Below are positions 62,068-64,000 of a DNA stretch of 64,000 nucleotides, one piece after another (the stretch's first letter is position 1; every line of letters begins with the position of its first letter). The stretch lies in contig NZ_JANIOC010000011.1 in the NCBI RefSeq assembly GCF_024733565.1, positions 75,031 to 139,030 of the forward strand, written 5' to 3'. The stretch comes from Rossellomorea sp. SC111. Its GTDB lineage: Bacteria > Bacillota > Bacilli > Bacillales > Bacillaceae_B. The notes under the pieces were generated by a model, which saw only the letters and a list, made by a program, of their open reading frames with translations, did no database searches and was not told the origin of the DNA. Position numbers and translations under genes: made by a program.

Positions 62068-62400
62068 ATGGATACACCCATCGATCAACACGGAAAATTG
62101 AAGTGTTCCATCGAGTACACATTGCGGAAAATCGGCGGAAAATGGAAGACGGTCATCCTCTGGCACCTCGGGACGGAAGGGACGCACAGGTACAATGAAT
62201 TGCGCCGTCTTCTCCCGGGTGTTGCCCACAAGGTACTGAGCCAGCAGCTGAAAGAACTCGAAGAAGAAGGATTCATCAACCGCACCCAATACGACACCAT
62301 CCCCCCAAAAGTCGAATACTCCATGACCGCCCTCGGCATGACCCTCATGCCCATCCTTCAGCACATGCACGAGTGGGGAAATGAGCATGGGGAGTTTTAG
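62068..62400 (+). CDS. HxlR-family transcriptional regulator
   Basis: 110 residues. The HxlR winged helix begins C-S-I-E-Y-T-L-R-K-I-G-G-K-W-K-T-V-I-L-W-H-L and has R-Y-N-E-L-R-R-L-L-P-G-V-A-H-K-V-L-S-Q-Q-L-K-E-L. These respond to reactive electrophiles or quinones. AAAGGACGG lies ahead of the ATG. A TAACCTTTAGGTAA near-palindrome (62035-62048) in the shared promoter region is a possible operator for it and the VOC gene. Confidence 0.9.
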   Translation: MDTPIDQHGKLKCSIEYTLRKIGGKWKTVILWHLGTEGTHRYNELRRLLPGVAHKVLSQQLKELEEEGFINRTQYDTIPPKVEYSMTALGMTLMPILQHMHEWGNEHGEF

Positions 62401-62414
62401 AATGGGGATATAGA

Positions 62415-62479
62415 GAGGGACGGACCTCCACTCGGGTATCTTATGTAAAGTAAAGATCCGTTTTAGAGGTCCGTCCCTC
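62415..62479. repeat. Full GAGGGACGGACC repeat with long loop
   Basis: Arms GAGGGACGGACC and GGTCCGTCCCTC with a 41-base loop, between the converging HxlR and LysE genes, 3 bases from the LysE stop. A T5 run follows on the plus strand. Confidence 0.9.
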
Positions 62480-62482
62480 TTT

Positions 62483-63076
62483 TTATGCTAGTGATAGAAA
62501 TGCTAGCAGGATGAGGAGGATACCTGCTGTTTTATTGACTATTGGAAGATGCGGAGTAATGCTCTTTTTGAATAGGTTTACTCCTATACTCAATAGAAGC
62601 CACCAAGTGACCGCACCCATAAAAACGCCGAGTATGAGGGAAACCGCCATTTGAAGGGAACTGCTTTCTCCTGAAAACCCTAAACCTGCAAACATGGCAG
62701 CAAAGTTGACGATGGTGACAGGGTTAGTAATCATCAGGAGCAATGTCGATGCAAACAATTGAAATGAGCTCTCCCCTTTGACTCTTGCCGAATCCTGTGG
62801 GGGTTTCTTATGAAACGTCTTGATTCCCAGATAGACTAAAAATATCATTCCGATTATTTTTAAATAAAATTGCTGTTCCAACATGAATGCAGAAGCAACG
62901 GTAAATCCGAAAGCGGCGATGCTTGAATAAATGATATTGGCTGTCGCAGCACCGAGCCCCGTCAAAAACCCCGCAGTGACGCCTCGAGATAATACCCTTT
63001 GTATGCAAAGCAACCCAATCGGGCCAACCGGTGCCGAAACAGAAAATCCCAGAATAAAGCTTTTAAGTAATAACAT
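62483..63076 (-). CDS. LysE-family amino acid exporter
   Basis: 197 residues with six spans. The family start G-F-S-V-S-A-P-V-G-P-I-G-L-L-C-I-Q-R and the I-T-N-P-V-T-I motif identify a LysE/RhtB translocator. A paralogue lies immediately upstream (33 bases), sharing A-P-V-G-P-I-G and G-L-G-A-A-T-A. The pair may form a hetero-oligomer or export different amino acids under the adjacent Lrp-type regulator. Confidence 0.9.
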   Translation of the reverse strand: MLLLKSFILGFSVSAPVGPIGLLCIQRVLSRGVTAGFLTGLGAATANIIYSSIAAFGFTVASAFMLEQQFYLKIIGMIFLVYLGIKTFHKKPPQDSARVKGESSFQLFASTLLLMITNPVTIVNFAAMFAGLGFSGESSSLQMAVSLILGVFMGAVTWWLLLSIGVNLFKKSITPHLPIVNKTAGILLILLAFLSLA

Positions 63077-63109
63077 GATGTGTTGATCCCTTCTTCATAA
63101 ATATCCCGG

Positions 63110-63727
63110 TTATAACAGATCGATTAAAAAGAGCACACTGAAAATCGTTAGGACGATACCCGCCGCTCGGTTTATCAGCTTTAATGAAGCAGGTCCGACC
63201 CTGCTTCCGATCCATCCGGCAACTAAAGCAAGCCCCCACCACCAGAGCGCAGATCCTGAAAATACGCCTGATACTACCGTCAAGACGGTGACAAAATCCT
63301 CTGAACCTGCCACCCGGAAAACTCCAAAGATCGCTATAAAAGCAAGGATTGTCATTGGATTCGTAAGCGTTAATAAGAAAACCGACACAAATCCTTTCAC
63401 CGAAGAATTGGTACCAGGTTCACCCAGCATCATTACAGCAGGTTGGGAGATGAATGTCTTCAACCCTAAAAGCAAAAGGAATACCCCTCCCCATAGTTGA
63501 ATCCAGAACTGATGATCCAGAAGGAACCCGGAAACCATTGTCAGGCCCATAACGGCAATCAAGCCGAAAAGGGCATCTGCTGTGGCGGCCCCCAAACCTG
63601 AAAGGAAACCTATCCTTTTTCCGTAAGTCAATGTCCTTTGAATACAAAGAATTCCGATTGGCCCAACTGGTGCCGCGATGGCCACTCCAATCATAAGACT
63701 TTTAAAAAATAATAATACAGAAGTCAT
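63110..63727 (-). CDS. LysE-family amino acid exporter
   Basis: 205 residues, six spans: G-V-A-I-A-A-P-V-G-P-I-G-I-L-C-I-Q-R, G-L-G-A-A-T-A-D-A-L and L-T-N-P-M-T-I. Clearly duplicated with the following gene. AAGGAGAG precedes the ATG. It starts 12 bases after the Lrp/AsnC gene ends, so the three form one unit. Confidence 0.9.
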   Translation of the reverse strand: MTSVLLFFKSLMIGVAIAAPVGPIGILCIQRTLTYGKRIGFLSGLGAATADALFGLIAVMGLTMVSGFLLDHQFWIQLWGGVFLLLLGLKTFISQPAVMMLGEPGTNSSVKGFVSVFLLTLTNPMTILAFIAIFGVFRVAGSEDFVTVLTVVSGVFSGSALWWWGLALVAGWIGSRVGPASLKLINRAAGIVLTIFSVLFLIDLL

Positions 63728-63739
63728 TGTTTTCTCTCC

Positions 63740-64000
63740 TTATTCTGAAGAAAGCGTACCTGATGGCAGTGGCAAAATAGTACTCTCTTTAAGAGAATCC
63801 ATCACAATCGTGGTCTTCGTCCGGATTATCCCGTGAAGACTTTTTATTTCATGACTGATGATACGATCAAGATCTTTCGTGTTCCTGCTCCGGATTTTCA
63901 GGAGATAGTCATCTTCTCCTGCAATATGGTGGCATTCCTGGACTTCAACCAACTCATTGATCAATTGAAGAAAAGGTTCTCGATGCTCCGGACGTTCCAG
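63740..64000 (-). CDS. Lrp/AsnC-family regulator, N-terminus outside window
   Basis: The visible 86 residues are the C-terminal effector (RAM) domain: V-Q-E-C-H-H-I-A-G-E-D-D-Y-L-L-K-I-R, then G-I-I-R-T-K-T-T-I-V-M. These match Lrp/AsnC proteins sensing amino acids. The frame is open to the right edge, so the HTH lies beyond it. Probably regulates the two LysE exporters downstream. Confidence 0.88.
   Translation of the reverse strand: MERPEHREPFLQLINELVEVQECHHIAGEDDYLLKIRSRNTKDLDRIISHEIKSLHGIIRTKTTIVMDSLKESTILPLPSGTLSSE

Noticed and set aside
1-64000. Prophage, insertion sequence, CRISPR array, rRNA or tRNA genes
   Set aside because: No integrase, transposase, capsid, repeat-spacer or conserved RNA sequence was recognised in any part of the window.

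Overview
The window is ordinary chromosomal DNA of a low-to-mid GC, spore-forming member of the Bacillaceae. Strong AGGAGG-type ribosome binding sites, frequent GTG and TTG starts, and a B. subtilis-like gene set (sporulene cyclase sqhC, yngK, licBCAH-like PTS genes, gltAB in B. subtilis order, gabD, brnQ) support this. A Rossellomorea or related Bacillus is a guess from overall resemblance, not a demonstrated identity. No rRNA, tRNA, CRISPR array, insertion sequence or prophage was seen.

Layout. 1-5.6 kb: two peptide-type ABC permeases, a decayed cytochrome c peroxidase-like lipoprotein beside two Fur boxes, a VC0807-like membrane protein, an HTH-TPR (RRNPP-like) regulator and an arylamine N-acetyltransferase. 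5.8-21.3 kb: sqhC, a DUF2161 protein, a GlcNAc-type PTS EIICB, both glutamate synthase subunits, mnmH, a YngK-like glycosidase, cysteine dioxygenase and an EamA exporter. 21.7-32.5 kb: a divergent amino-sugar PTS locus. A MurR/RpiR regulator with EIIB, EIIC and a GH4 6-phospho-glycosidase faces EIIA, a MupG/DUF871 protein, a BadF-type kinase and AnmK, followed by a glycolate/D-lactate oxidase pair. This looks like uptake and recycling of cell-wall disaccharides. 32.5-42.7 kb: panE, a methyltransferase, feoA with feoB split into two overlapping genes, acetyltransferase, nitroreductase, a KinB-like kinase with an HTH-PAS regulator, and a C45-family amidohydrolase. 42.8-50.4 kb: a sigma factor/ClpP pair, a complete hssRS-hrtBA haem detoxification module with a recognisable HssR direct repeat, a membrane protein gene broken at an A7 run, and a serine hydrolase. 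50.4-64 kb: small regulator/transport units (EamA, AraC, SRPBCC-ArsR, amine oxidase, XRE plus membrane protein, a TetR-like C-terminal fragment, quinone oxidoreductase), gabD, brnQ with an attenuator-like leader, VOC/HxlR, and two tandem LysE exporters with an Lrp/AsnC regulator running off the end.

Two large-scale features cut across this. First, an inverted-repeat family (left arm GAGGGACGGACC, right arm GGTCCGTCCCTC) occurs 11 times, 8 as full palindromes and 3 as half-sites, nearly always at or next to a stop codon. Second, several promoter regions carry perfect palindromes that look like operators for the adjacent regulators. The items most worth follow-up are the cell-wall sugar locus, the stop-codon repeat family, the brnQ leader with its branched-chain-codon mini-ORF, the A7 slippery-run gene, and the 42-bp palindrome before the XRE gene.
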